A DNA stretch of 64,000 bases. Origin: Wocania ichthyoenteri Th78. GTDB lineage: Bacteria > Bacteroidota > Bacteroidia > Flavobacteriales > Flavobacteriaceae. Below the pieces are notes generated by a model. The model saw nothing but the letters and a program-made list of their open reading frames with translations, did not search any database and was not told where the DNA came from. Positions 48,059 through 57,852 of the stretch are shown here, in pieces; positions within the stretch are counted from its first letter, which is position 1; each line of letters begins with the position of its first letter. Both the position numbers and the translations under genes were made by a program. Location of the stretch: positions 781,501 to 845,500 of the forward strand of contig NZ_KN525716.1 in NCBI RefSeq assembly GCF_000789235.1, written 5' to 3'.

Positions 48059-51000
48059 TTAAAATGAAACATTTAAACCTAAACTGAATGTTCTATGCTT
48101 TGGATAAGCCGAATAATCAATACCTGGAGTAATTAATGAATTTGCTACCGACACCTCTGGATCAAAACCAGAATAGTCTGTCCAAGTGATTAGGTTTTGC
48201 CCCGACAGGTACAATTCTAAACTGTTCAGCTTTAATTTCTCTAAAACATCTTTAGAAAAATTATAAGAAAAATTAACAGTTTTTAATCTTAAATATGAAC
48301 CATCTTCTACCACACGGGATGAAATATCTTGAAAACCTTGACCTCCTGCCCGATGCATACTAGTATTTTGGTTTTCTGGAGTCCATCTATTTAGTGTTGT
48401 TGCTAATTGGTTTTGGCCTCCATTAATCATCCCCTCAAGCACCAATCGGTTTGCATTTAATACATCATTTCCGTATGACCATTGTAAAAACGTACTCAAC
48501 TGGAAATTTTTAAAAGTAAAGGTATTCCCAAAACCTCCAAAATGTTTAGGTAATGCATTTCCTATAATGGTCTTGTCGGCTCCAGTAATTTCTCCATCAT
48601 TATTCAAATCTTTATATTTTTCATCTCCTGGTTGGTGGCTTCTGTAACTAGGTTGCCCTGAAAGCAAGGTATGGGTGGAAGCATCTGGATCGTAATTTTC
48701 AAAATCAGATGGTTGGTATACCCCATCAGATACATATCCAAACATATTACCTAACGCTTGACCTTCTTCAACAAGAAATTGATTAGTACTTAACAATCTG
48801 TAGTAATTAGGTTGACCAAAAATTGGTTTTCCATCTGGTAAAGACACAATGGTATTTTGATTGAAAGAAATATTAAAGTCTGAAGTCCATTTAAAATTTT
48901 TGATAGAAATATTAACAGTGTTCAAACTAATTTCTAAACCTTTATTTCTTACTTGTCCAGTATTAGTCCATACAGACTGAAATCCTTGAGATAAAGCAGT
49001 ATCGGCATTTATAAGAAGATCATTAGTATCTTTCTGGTAAGCCTCAACTAATATAGATAATCTGTCATTAAAAAAGCCCATATCTAAACCAACATTATAC
49101 TGCTCTGTAGTCTCCCAAAACAAATTTGGATTGGCGCCAAAACTTGTAGGGCGTTGTCCTTGAACTGTTTGTCCGCCAAAAAAGTAAGACGCATCTCTAT
49201 CTGTTAAAAACTCAAATCTTGCAGAACCAGGAATTCTATCATTACCTGTTTTACCGTAACCTGCTTTAAACTTTAATTGCGAGAACACATTTAAGTTTTT
49301 AACAAAATCTTCTTTATCTGCATTCCATGATACCGCTGCCGATGGAAAATATCCAATTCTATTTTTTTCAGGAAAAGCAGAAGACCCATCACGTCTTAAA
49401 GAGGCCGTAAATAAATACTTTCCTTTATATCCATAATTAAACCTTCCTAGTACAGAAAAAATTCTTGATTCGTCTGTACCGCTAATATCATCAGAACTAT
49501 CTAACGTTCCTCCATCTAAAGAATTGATTCCTAAGTTTTCAAGATATTGTGGAATGTCTATGGATCTGAAACGTGTTCTAGAAGTTTTTCTAATATTTAA
49601 AGTAACCCCTAATAATGCATCAAAGGAATGATTATTAACTTTCTTTTTAAAATCTAAAGTATTCACTGTAGAGAAGTTTCTCCATTTTTGCTCATCTAAA
49701 GAACCATTTATACCATCTATTTTACTTAATAATCGACCATAAACCGTTTGGCTATTATTAAAAATACCTGTATTTCTAAATTGACGGTTAAAACTTGCTC
49801 TTGTTTCGAATCTGAAAGCTGGTGAAATTTTATATTTCAATCTTAAGTTTGCGATAAACTGATCGTTTTCTCTTTTTCTATATTCGTTATTTAAAGATAC
49901 TATTGGATGCCAAACTACAATATTAAAAGCATCAAAATCTTCACTTACCTGATCTAAAGGATCAAACCCCGCTGGGTAATCTATAAATTTATTTGCTACA
50001 TTACTGTAAGTTACTAAACTCCTTAAAAATGAATAGGATGAATTTCCTTCTGTATCAAGCCCTTCTTGAGTATAATTAGTATAAAGGACATCAATGGTAG
50101 CATCCAATTTATCGCTAATTTTATGGTTTACGGTCATTCTTCCGTTAAGCCTATTATATTCTGATTTTAATAAAGATCCTTGATCTTCCACCGCATTTAT
50201 TGAGGCATTCAATCTTGTTTTATCACCACCGCTTGATATATTAAGTTTATGGGTTTTTGAATAGGCGGTTCTAAAGGCTTCATCTTGCCAGTTTCTGCCT
50301 GTTGCTCCAACATAATCTTCAAGATCACCAACCCGTACACTTTGACCTAAACCTTCATCAAAAACCGAAAACCATCGGGCTGCCGTACTATTCTCATTAA
50401 TTTCTGAAGAGAGTTTTATATATTCATATGGTTCTAATACATCTAATGTTTTTGAAACATTTTTTACATCCAATCGTGTTTCGTAAGAAATTTTTGTTTT
50501 CCCAGATTTAGCTCGCTTTGTTGTAATAATGATAACACCATTGGCACCACGAACCCCATATATGGCTGTTGCCGAAGCATCTTTTAAAACGGTCATGGTT
50601 TCAATATCCGAAGGATCTACAAGACCTGGGTTAAAGTTTTCAATAATAAACCCGTCCATTACATATAATGGAGAGTTATCTCCATTTACCGTGTTACCAC
50701 CTCTGATAACAATGTCCATGCCTGCTCCAGGTTCGCCACCGCCAGCACTTACTTGAACCCCAGCAACTCGTCCTGCTAAAGCTTCATCAAAGTTGGCAAC
50801 CGGTGCTTCGGTAAGTTTGTCCATTTTCACTGTAGCTACAGAACCTGTGACATCTTTTTTCTGTACAGAACCATAACCAATTACAACAATATCATCTAAT
50901 TGCTGTAAGTCTGGATTTAATTTAATATCTACTTTAGTTTGATTTGTGATTGCTACCACAACTGTTTTATATCCTATATAGCTAAAACTTAAGGAAGCTC

Positions 51001-51238
51001 CTTCGTTTACCTGTATAGAATATTTGCCGTCAAAATCTGTTGTTGCACCATTTAACGTTCCAGTTTCTACAACATTTGCTCCTGGAAGTGGCACCCCAAT
51101 TTCATCAGTAATTGTACCTGTAATATTTTTTACTTGTGCATAAGTAGAGAAGCTACACAATGCTCCACATAAAATCATAAGAAGTATGATTCTACTACCT
51201 TTTGGCTTTGTTAAAAATAGCTTGAAATGATTCTTCAT
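48059..51238 (-). CDS. susC: SusC/RagA TonB-dependent transporter (PUL B)
   Basis: A 1059-residue outer-membrane transporter that imports large oligosaccharides with energy from TonB. Layout: signal peptide (about 1-35, ends STYAQ), carboxypeptidase-like domain (about 38-120, GVPLPGANVVETGTLNGATTDFDG), TonB plug (about 130-245, LYVMDGFIIENFNPG, SATAIYGVRGANGVIIITTK) and barrel ending SLGLNVSF. It lacks the STN domain, in keeping with control by the hybrid two-component regulator encoded 195 bp upstream rather than by sigma/anti-sigma. First gene of the susC-susD-DUF5017 transcript. Confidence 0.95.
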   Translation of the reverse strand: MKNHFKLFLTKPKGSRIILLMILCGALCSFSTYAQVKNITGTITDEIGVPLPGANVVETGTLNGATTDFDGKYSIQVNEGASLSFSYIGYKTVVVAITNQTKVDIKLNPDLQQLDDIVVIGYGSVQKKDVTGSVATVKMDKLTEAPVANFDEALAGRVAGVQVSAGGGEPGAGMDIVIRGGNTVNGDNSPLYVMDGFIIENFNPGLVDPSDIETMTVLKDASATAIYGVRGANGVIIITTKRAKSGKTKISYETRLDVKNVSKTLDVLEPYEYIKLSSEINENSTAARWFSVFDEGLGQSVRVGDLEDYVGATGRNWQDEAFRTAYSKTHKLNISSGGDKTRLNASINAVEDQGSLLKSEYNRLNGRMTVNHKISDKLDATIDVLYTNYTQEGLDTEGNSSYSFLRSLVTYSNVANKFIDYPAGFDPLDQVSEDFDAFNIVVWHPIVSLNNEYRKRENDQFIANLRLKYKISPAFRFETRASFNRQFRNTGIFNNSQTVYGRLLSKIDGINGSLDEQKWRNFSTVNTLDFKKKVNNHSFDALLGVTLNIRKTSRTRFRSIDIPQYLENLGINSLDGGTLDSSDDISGTDESRIFSVLGRFNYGYKGKYLFTASLRRDGSSAFPEKNRIGYFPSAAVSWNADKEDFVKNLNVFSQLKFKAGYGKTGNDRIPGSARFEFLTDRDASYFFGGQTVQGQRPTSFGANPNLFWETTEQYNVGLDMGFFNDRLSILVEAYQKDTNDLLINADTALSQGFQSVWTNTGQVRNKGLEISLNTVNISIKNFKWTSDFNISFNQNTIVSLPDGKPIFGQPNYYRLLSTNQFLVEEGQALGNMFGYVSDGVYQPSDFENYDPDASTHTLLSGQPSYRSHQPGDEKYKDLNNDGEITGADKTIIGNALPKHFGGFGNTFTFKNFQLSTFLQWSYGNDVLNANRLVLEGMINGGQNQLATTLNRWTPENQNTSMHRAGGQGFQDISSRVVEDGSYLRLKTVNFSYNFSKDVLEKLKLNSLELYLSGQNLITWTDYSGFDPEVSVANSLITPGIDYSAYPKHRTFSLGLNVSF

Positions 51239-51337
51239 TATTTGTTATTTAAATTTGATTATACTGTTAGTAGTTTAGTTTCTGATGTAAATGTATAATC
51301 TAATTACATTATAATAGGGGGAAAAAAAGCTCTTTTA

Positions 51338-51380
51338 GAAGCGGCTAGCTGTTCATTTTATATGTAAACTAACCATTAAA
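51338..51380. promoter_or_regulatory. Proposed hybrid-regulator box upstream of susC (PUL B)
   Basis: AAGCGG, then CTGTTCATTTTA (51349-51360), then GTAAACTAACCATTA. The first two parts match the site before the first GH88 gene; the last resembles GTTAACTAACCAATTA before the T9SS cargo gene. The site lies 100-142 bp before the susC start. Confidence 0.55.
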
Positions 51381-51432
51381 CCTTGAATGTTACAATGAGT
51401 TTACAGGACTTCCTTCTAAATACTAAATACTT

Positions 51433-54400
51433 CTAGGTATTTAGTTTTGAATTATTATCTCTATACTGTGAGGGCAATACATTAAATAATTTCTTAAACG
51501 ATTTTCTAAAATGCTTCAAATCATTAAAACCTAAATCGAAAGCAATTTCAGAAATATTCATATCCGATTTACTTATCAATTGTGCTGCACGTTTAAGTTT
51601 TATGGTTTTAATGAATTCTGAAATAGACTGATCTGTTAATGCTTTTAATTTTCTATACAATACAGAACGACTTGTTCCCATCTCTTCAATAAACTTTGCT
51701 ATTGAAAACTCAGAGCTTGATATGTTTTGTTCAACAATTTCTATAGCTTTTTTCAAGAACATCTCGTCTGCTGATGTTACTGTAAGTTCTTTAGGTTGGA
51801 GGATTATATCTTTTTTAAACTTATTTATTAAGTTTTTTCTAGATTTTAATAAATTAATCACTCTAACTTCTAAAATATTAGCGTCAAATGGTTTTGTAAT
51901 ATAAGTATCCGCACCTATTTGATATCCAGATTTTTGATCTTCTTGAGAGGTTTTTGCAGTAAGTAAAATTACAGGAATATGGCTTGTTTTTATGTTTGTT
52001 TTAATTTCGTTACACATTTCCATACCATCCATAATGGGCATCATCACATCGCTTATTATCAAATCTATATCATGATTTTTAGCAACCTCAATGGCATTTT
52101 TGCCATTTTCAGCATCAAAAACATTGTACTTATTTAAGAAAATAGATTTAATAAATGTTCTTACCTCAACATTATCTTCAACAATTAAAATAGTTGATAA
52201 AGATTTATCTATCGGTTTATCTTCTATCTGTTGCAACTGTTCTTTGTGTGCAATAACTGCTTTATCAACATAGGCTGCTTTTTCTAGGTTAAACATGTTA
52301 TTTTCTTGTACAGTATTTACGCTTTTTACCATTTGCTCGCTACTCAAATGCGTATGTCCTAAAGGTAATTTAACAGTAAAAGATGTCCCTTTGTTTTCGT
52401 TGCTTTTAACTTTAATAGTGCCTTTATGTAACTCTACAAGGTTTTTTGTTAACGATAATCCTATTCCTGTTCCCGAGCGTTCTCCTAATTGGTAAAATCT
52501 ATCGAAAATAAACTTCTTGTTGACTCTAGATATACCTCTACCATTATCTGTAACTTTTAGCTTAACATAATTATTAGATTTTTCAGTAATTGATATATCC
52601 AATGTTATTTTACCGCCTTCTGGAGTAAACTTAAAAGCGTTGGATAGTAAATTGAATATGATTTTTTTGAGTTTGGTTTGATCGAACCAAACTTCGATAG
52701 CATCACTTGTTGATATTAATAAAAATTCTATGTTTTTTGCTCTTGCTAATTCATCAAATGCCAATTTAATATCGTTTACAAACGGTATAATATTACTTTT
52801 AGATGCTGCTAAAAGGAGTTTTCCAGATTCGCTTTTTCTAAAATCTAAAAGCTGATTTATTAACTCCATTAATGTACTAGCATTTCTGTACATTATTTCA
52901 TGTTGTTTTTTAACAAAATCGTCTTTATTTTCTGTTTTTAACAACCTTTCAAGTGGCCCTAAAATAAGTGTAAGTGGTGTTCTAAAATCATGTGATATGT
53001 TGGTAAATAATTCTAGTTTTAATTTGTTTACCTCTTCAATCCTTTCTTTTTCAAGACGTTCTTGTTTTAACTCATTTCTTTCTTTTATTCTTACTAAACT
53101 GTATTTTAGGATAAGTAAACCTAAACCTGTTAACACAATTATATATAGTAAATACGCCCACCACGTTAACCAAGGCGCAGGAAGAATAGTAATAGGTATA
53201 GTTGCTCCTTTTTCGTTCCATAACCCATCATTGTTAGAGGCTTTTACTTTAAAAACATAGTCGCCTTCGTCTAAATTAGTATAAGTTGCAGATTTTTTGT
53301 TTCCTATATAATTCCAATCAGAATCAAAGCCTTCTAACTTATAAGCATACTGATTTTTATTTGGTTGAGAATAGCTTAACGCTACAAAATCGAAATTAAA
53401 ATCATTTTGCTTATGTTTTAGTGTTATGCGATCGGTTGAATCTGTTATATTTAAATACGGTTTATTATTAACTTTAAAAGATGTAATAGTAACTGGTGGC
53501 ACAAAAGTATTCTCGACAATATCATTAGGATTAAAAACATTAAAACCATTAGCTCCACCAAATAGTAACTCCCCTTTTTTATTTTTTAAATAGGCCCCAT
53601 AGTTAAATTCGTTACTTTGTAACCCATCAGATTCGTTAAAGTTTTTAATTTGAAAAGATTGTGAATTAATCCTACTTAATCCATAGTTTGTACTTAACCA
53701 AATATAGTTATGATTATCTGGAACAATACCATAAATTACGTCATTAGGTAAACCTTTAGATGTATCAAATTTAATAGTTTCTTGAGTGGTTGTATTATAA
53801 TAATACAAACCATCACCTTCAGTTCCTATCCAAAGATTTTTATTGTTATCTTCATAAACAGAAAGGACTGCGTCAGAGATTTGTGAACCTTTTTTATCTA
53901 AATAATTAATTTTAGATAATTGTTTAGTTTTAATATTAATTTTTGACAACCCATTGCTACCCCCTATTAAAAGTTCGTTTTTATTAGATGCTTTTGCTAT
54001 TTTATATATTAATTTCCCTACTAAACTTAAAGTATCTTTTATTCTAGTAATTGTATTTGTTTTATTGTTTAAAACATTTAATCCACCACCAGAAGTTCCT
54101 ATCCATATATTATTTTCATAATCTTCAAATAATGAAATAATTCTATTATTACTTAAGCTATTAGTATTATTAGGATTGTTTTTAAATCTTTTGAATTTGA
54201 ATGGAATTTTTTTTGGATTTAAAAAATTTAGGCCTTCGTCATGCGTACCAATCCAGAAATTACCATCATAATCTTGAATCATGGCTTTTACGTTATTAGC
54301 ACTCAAGCTATTTAAGTTATTAAGATTGTTTGTGTAGTACTCGAAAACACCAGTTTTTTTATTATAAACATTAATACCTCCCCCTTCTGTACCTATCCAT

Positions 54401-55551
54401 AAATTATTGTTTTCATCTTCAATAATCGAGCTAACTACTTTGTAATTAAGCTTTGTATTATTAGTTCCAGATGTAAAATGTTTGAATATATCATAGCTTC
54501 TGTCATAATAACTAATCCCCCCAGCATAAGTACCTATCCAAATATCACCTTTAATATCTTGGTAAATTTTATAAATGGAGTTTTGACTTAAACTATTTGG
54601 ATTGTTTTCGTCATGTATAAAATGTGATATTGAATTTTTGTTTTGATTTAGAACATAAAGACCATTATATGTTCCAACCCAAAGATTTCCTAAATAATCT
54701 TCACATATACTACGAACATGATTATTAATTGCTTTCTTTTTTTGAGATTTTAAAGTAAAAGGTTCAAACGAATTATTATCCCTATTTAAAAATGCTAATC
54801 CGTTTTTAAAGCCCAACCAAATGTTATTATTTTTATCTTGATAAAGTACTGAAACATTATTTTCATTAAGTTCTGCTACAAAATTTTCTGGGTAAGAATA
54901 ATGTTTAGCAACCTGTGTGTTTAAATTGTATACTCCAATATGCTCTGTGGTTTTTATCCACAACTCGTTGTTGCTACTAATTAATAAAGCCCTAGTTGGT
55001 GTATTAAATAGTTTTTTGCCAGAGTGTTTATAAGTAACCTCAACAAAGGCACCCTTTTTGGTATCAAATTTTTTAATTCCTAAATTAGTCCCTAGCCACA
55101 AATACGCATCTTTATCTTCAACAATGGTCCAAACTTCAAAATTATCTAAGTCTCTTTCCTTGGTATCGATTACATAGCGTTCAAATGAATTTGTTTCTAA
55201 ATTAAATTTGTTAAGACCATTAATAGTACCAACCCATAAATTTCCTTTTGCATCTTCAAACAATGCTTTTATAAAATTGTGGCTTAAAGTTGTGCTGTCT
55301 TGAGAATTTTGCCTAAAAACCTTAAACTCATTGCCATCGTATTTATTTAATCCATCGCGTGTTCCAAACCACAGAAACCCTTTTTTATCTTGTAAAATAG
55401 ACAACACAGAACTTTGAGACAATCCTTCTTTTAAAGAAAAATTCTTAAATTTTAAAGCTTTATAATTATTTTCTTGCTCTTGTTCTTGACTAGAAACAAA
55501 ACCAATAAATAAACAAAAAAGCATCAAAGCTATGTGTCTCTTTAATGTCAT
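51433..55551 (-). CDS. Hybrid two-component system regulator (HTCS) of PUL B
   Basis: A 1372-residue one-protein two-component system. Order: signal peptide (ends near FVSSQ), periplasmic sensor of repeated propeller units (about 30-700, many DxxGNLWVGTxxGL motifs), Y_Y_Y domain (about 715-780), membrane segment (about 787-814), histidine kinase with NISHDFRTPLTLI (His854), ATPase domain (about 970-1085, GRGISRVNKKFIFDRFYQLG, GTGIGLSLTKNLVELH), receiver domain with phosphate acceptor Asp1168 (ISDVMMPIMDG) and AraC-type DNA-binding end (about 1265-1365). It should sense a periplasmic oligosaccharide and activate the capture genes. Its ATG overlaps the LacI stop by 4 bp (ATGA), so the two are made together. 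Comparable HTCS proteins sense unsaturated chondroitin disaccharides in gut Bacteroides. Confidence 0.95.
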   Translation of the reverse strand: MTLKRHIALMLFCLFIGFVSSQEQEQENNYKALKFKNFSLKEGLSQSSVLSILQDKKGFLWFGTRDGLNKYDGNEFKVFRQNSQDSTTLSHNFIKALFEDAKGNLWVGTINGLNKFNLETNSFERYVIDTKERDLDNFEVWTIVEDKDAYLWLGTNLGIKKFDTKKGAFVEVTYKHSGKKLFNTPTRALLISSNNELWIKTTEHIGVYNLNTQVAKHYSYPENFVAELNENNVSVLYQDKNNNIWLGFKNGLAFLNRDNNSFEPFTLKSQKKKAINNHVRSICEDYLGNLWVGTYNGLYVLNQNKNSISHFIHDENNPNSLSQNSIYKIYQDIKGDIWIGTYAGGISYYDRSYDIFKHFTSGTNNTKLNYKVVSSIIEDENNNLWIGTEGGGINVYNKKTGVFEYYTNNLNNLNSLSANNVKAMIQDYDGNFWIGTHDEGLNFLNPKKIPFKFKRFKNNPNNTNSLSNNRIISLFEDYENNIWIGTSGGGLNVLNNKTNTITRIKDTLSLVGKLIYKIAKASNKNELLIGGSNGLSKINIKTKQLSKINYLDKKGSQISDAVLSVYEDNNKNLWIGTEGDGLYYYNTTTQETIKFDTSKGLPNDVIYGIVPDNHNYIWLSTNYGLSRINSQSFQIKNFNESDGLQSNEFNYGAYLKNKKGELLFGGANGFNVFNPNDIVENTFVPPVTITSFKVNNKPYLNITDSTDRITLKHKQNDFNFDFVALSYSQPNKNQYAYKLEGFDSDWNYIGNKKSATYTNLDEGDYVFKVKASNNDGLWNEKGATIPITILPAPWLTWWAYLLYIIVLTGLGLLILKYSLVRIKERNELKQERLEKERIEEVNKLKLELFTNISHDFRTPLTLILGPLERLLKTENKDDFVKKQHEIMYRNASTLMELINQLLDFRKSESGKLLLAASKSNIIPFVNDIKLAFDELARAKNIEFLLISTSDAIEVWFDQTKLKKIIFNLLSNAFKFTPEGGKITLDISITEKSNNYVKLKVTDNGRGISRVNKKFIFDRFYQLGERSGTGIGLSLTKNLVELHKGTIKVKSNENKGTSFTVKLPLGHTHLSSEQMVKSVNTVQENNMFNLEKAAYVDKAVIAHKEQLQQIEDKPIDKSLSTILIVEDNVEVRTFIKSIFLNKYNVFDAENGKNAIEVAKNHDIDLIISDVMMPIMDGMEMCNEIKTNIKTSHIPVILLTAKTSQEDQKSGYQIGADTYITKPFDANILEVRVINLLKSRKNLINKFKKDIILQPKELTVTSADEMFLKKAIEIVEQNISSSEFSIAKFIEEMGTSRSVLYRKLKALTDQSISEFIKTIKLKRAAQLISKSDMNISEIAFDLGFNDLKHFRKSFKKLFNVLPSQYRDNNSKLNT

Positions 55552-56567
55552 TTTTTTGATGATTGACGTTCTATTAAATTTGAATCCATTATTATGGTTT
55601 GCGAGTTCAGAAGACCGTTTTCATTTTTTATATGTTTTAACAATAAGTCTGTTGCTTTTTTACCCATTTCAAACCCTGGTTGATTAATAGTTGTTAAAGC
55701 AGGATTAATAACTGTTGAAATAGGCTCGTTACTAAAACCAACAATAGCAACATCATCTGGTATTTTTACTCCTTTATCTGTTAAGTACTTTATAGCAGCA
55801 ATGGCAGCAACATCATTTGCCGAAAAAATACTGTCAAACTCTAAATTACTATCTAAAAGCTTTTTTGCGTTTTCAAAGCCATCATTTTCCATTAATCTAG
55901 AACTTATTACATATTCCTTCCTGTAAGGGATGTTATTTTTATTTAAGGCTTCCTTATAACCTTTAAATCTATTTTTATATATTTCTAATTCTTGTGGTCC
56001 AGAAAAATGAACAATATTTTTACACCCCTTACTAATTAAGTGTTGGGTAGCATCAAAACCACCTTTAAAATCATCAATTAGTACATTATTAGTTTCTGGA
56101 ATATTACAATGTCTATCAAAAAAAACCAAAGGGATACCTCCATTTTTTAAACCTTGCATATGGTTATAATCCATCGTTTCCATGGATATAGAAATTAGCA
56201 CACCATCTACTCTATTAGCAACCAAAGTATCAATTATTTTTTTTTCTCTCTCTAATTGTTCTAATGATTGACATATTAAAACATTATAACCTGCTTGATA
56301 AGCAGTTTCTTCAACACCTTGAATTACTGATGAAAAGAAATGACGCGATATTCTAGGAACAACAACACCTATAGTATTAGTAACTCTTTTACGCAAGTTT
56401 GATGCCAACACATTACGTTGATACCCCATTTCAGACGCTGTATTTAAAATGAGTGTCTTTGTTTTTTTAGACACGCGTTCGCTATCATTTAATGCTCTAG
56501 ATACTGTAGAACTATCAATCCCTAAGTGTTTAGAAATATCGTGAATTGTTATTTTATTTTTTTTCAT
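55548..56567 (-). CDS. LacI-family transcriptional regulator
   Basis: A 339-residue cytoplasmic regulator. The N-terminal helix-turn-helix (about 6-27, TIHDISKHLGIDSSTVSRALN) and the hinge segment NVLASNLRKR are typical of LacI repressors; the rest (about 60-335) is the periplasmic-binding-protein-like sensor (NTIGVVVPRISRHFFSSVIQG, GVLIS, FDSIFSANDVAAIAAIKYL, VAIVGFSNEPISTVINPALTTI). It probably responds to a uronate metabolite such as 2-keto-3-deoxygluconate. It follows the DUF2264 gene by 28 bp and overlaps the hybrid regulator gene. Palindromes with a central CG at 31067-31108 and 59073-59110 are proposed operators. Confidence 0.95.
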   Translation of the reverse strand: MKKNKITIHDISKHLGIDSSTVSRALNDSERVSKKTKTLILNTASEMGYQRNVLASNLRKRVTNTIGVVVPRISRHFFSSVIQGVEETAYQAGYNVLICQSLEQLEREKKIIDTLVANRVDGVLISISMETMDYNHMQGLKNGGIPLVFFDRHCNIPETNNVLIDDFKGGFDATQHLISKGCKNIVHFSGPQELEIYKNRFKGYKEALNKNNIPYRKEYVISSRLMENDGFENAKKLLDSNLEFDSIFSANDVAAIAAIKYLTDKGVKIPDDVAIVGFSNEPISTVINPALTTINQPGFEMGKKATDLLLKHIKNENGLLNSQTIIMDSNLIERQSSKK

Positions 56568-56595
56568 CTATAATAAAACTAATTAAAAACTTTCA

Positions 56596-57801
56596 CTAGT
56601 TTGAATATTTATCTCGTTTAACTAAAGAATCTCCGCTCCATATTTTTACACTGGTCCAATCTTCAGCTGAGGATATCCAAAACGAATGATTCTCTGGAAG
56701 TCCTAAAGGTAAAAAACCTAGTGAAGTTAAGTATAAACTTCCTGTAGATATATAAGGTTCTGCCATATCTGGTTGATAGCCATAAACTCCAATTTGTAAC
56801 CATCCGTTTTCATCATAAAGTCCTTTAGCACTTTGCAGTTTTTTTAAAACAGCCGTTAAACCAGATCGCACTTGACCCTCTGATAGTTTAGCAGGTAGCT
56901 TTTCTAATAAAGCTAATTGAGATAAGGCTTGAAATGCACCAAATCTATAGACTGTTGATCTACCAACAATAGGAAATGTGCCTATTGGAGATATTTGTCT
57001 TTCTAAAATTTCACCATAACGTTGTGCCCTTTTTAAAACCACTTCGTATAAGGGTTTAAGTTTATGTGGTGTTCCCTGAAGTTCCCTTAAAACATCTATT
57101 AGCATTGGGTGAATAACAAACGAATTGTAGTAATCCCAATGATAATATTTACCATCAGCATATAAGCCATCCCCAACATACCACTCCATGTGTTTTTGCA
57201 ATGCATATTCAATTCTTACATAATCTACATCATCAGTAAACTTTATCATAAATGCTTCTACAGATGCCGCAAACAATAGCCAATTATTGTAAGGTATGTT
57301 CGAAATAGTTCTGGTTTTTTTGAATGCTTCAATTACCATGTTTTTGGTATCATCATTTAACGGTTTCCACATTTGATTGGGTGCCCTTATAAAGGCTTGT
57401 GCTAAAAAAGCAGCATCAACCAAGGGCTGATTTCCATTAGAAAAATTCATATAATCACTAGAGTTAGGGTCTACAGCATTACGTATTGCTTTATGTGTTA
57501 ACTTTATATATTTTTTTCTTAATTTGCCTTCATTTGTATCATCTACTCCTAATTCTAACCACGGTGCCATACCAGCCATTAATCTGCCAAAAGCTTCTAA
57601 ATGTGCAAAAGAACTTCGATCTCCATATTCAAAACTAGCCTGTTCTGTAGGCATCTTTTCTTTAAGCTTTCCTTCACTTAATGATACTAACACGGGATCT
57701 GCCATTTTTACTAATTCATTAATCCAAATAGCTCTATCATTCTGAGCAAAATTTAGAAGAGGAGTCATAGACAGTAATACTAAAACAAGTCTCTTTTTCA
57801 T
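56596..57801 (-). CDS. DUF2264-family secreted protein (possible GH154-type glucuronidase)
   Basis: About 401 residues from the ATG at 57801, preferred because MKKRLVLVLLSMTPLLNFAQ is a clean signal peptide; an ATG at 57834 would add 11 residues in front of it. The body matches DUF2264: FAHLEAFGRLMAGMAPWLELG, NQPLVDAAFLAQAFIRAP, NNWLLFAASVEAFM, GDGLYADGKYYHWDYYNSFVIHPML and GRSTVYRFGAFQALSQLAL. It is an all-helical toroid. I recall DUF2264 being linked to CAZy GH154 beta-glucuronidases, but cannot confirm it here. Placed between the second GH88 gene and lacI, an exo-enzyme on uronate oligosaccharides is likely. Confidence 0.75.
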   Translation of the reverse strand: MKKRLVLVLLSMTPLLNFAQNDRAIWINELVKMADPVLVSLSEGKLKEKMPTEQASFEYGDRSSFAHLEAFGRLMAGMAPWLELGVDDTNEGKLRKKYIKLTHKAIRNAVDPNSSDYMNFSNGNQPLVDAAFLAQAFIRAPNQMWKPLNDDTKNMVIEAFKKTRTISNIPYNNWLLFAASVEAFMIKFTDDVDYVRIEYALQKHMEWYVGDGLYADGKYYHWDYYNSFVIHPMLIDVLRELQGTPHKLKPLYEVVLKRAQRYGEILERQISPIGTFPIVGRSTVYRFGAFQALSQLALLEKLPAKLSEGQVRSGLTAVLKKLQSAKGLYDENGWLQIGVYGYQPDMAEPYISTGSLYLTSLGFLPLGLPENHSFWISSAEDWTSVKIWSGDSLVKRDKYSN

Positions 57802-57852
57802 GTGTTTATATTTATCGCTTTTCAATTGTTGCATTTAACCTATTGTGATACC

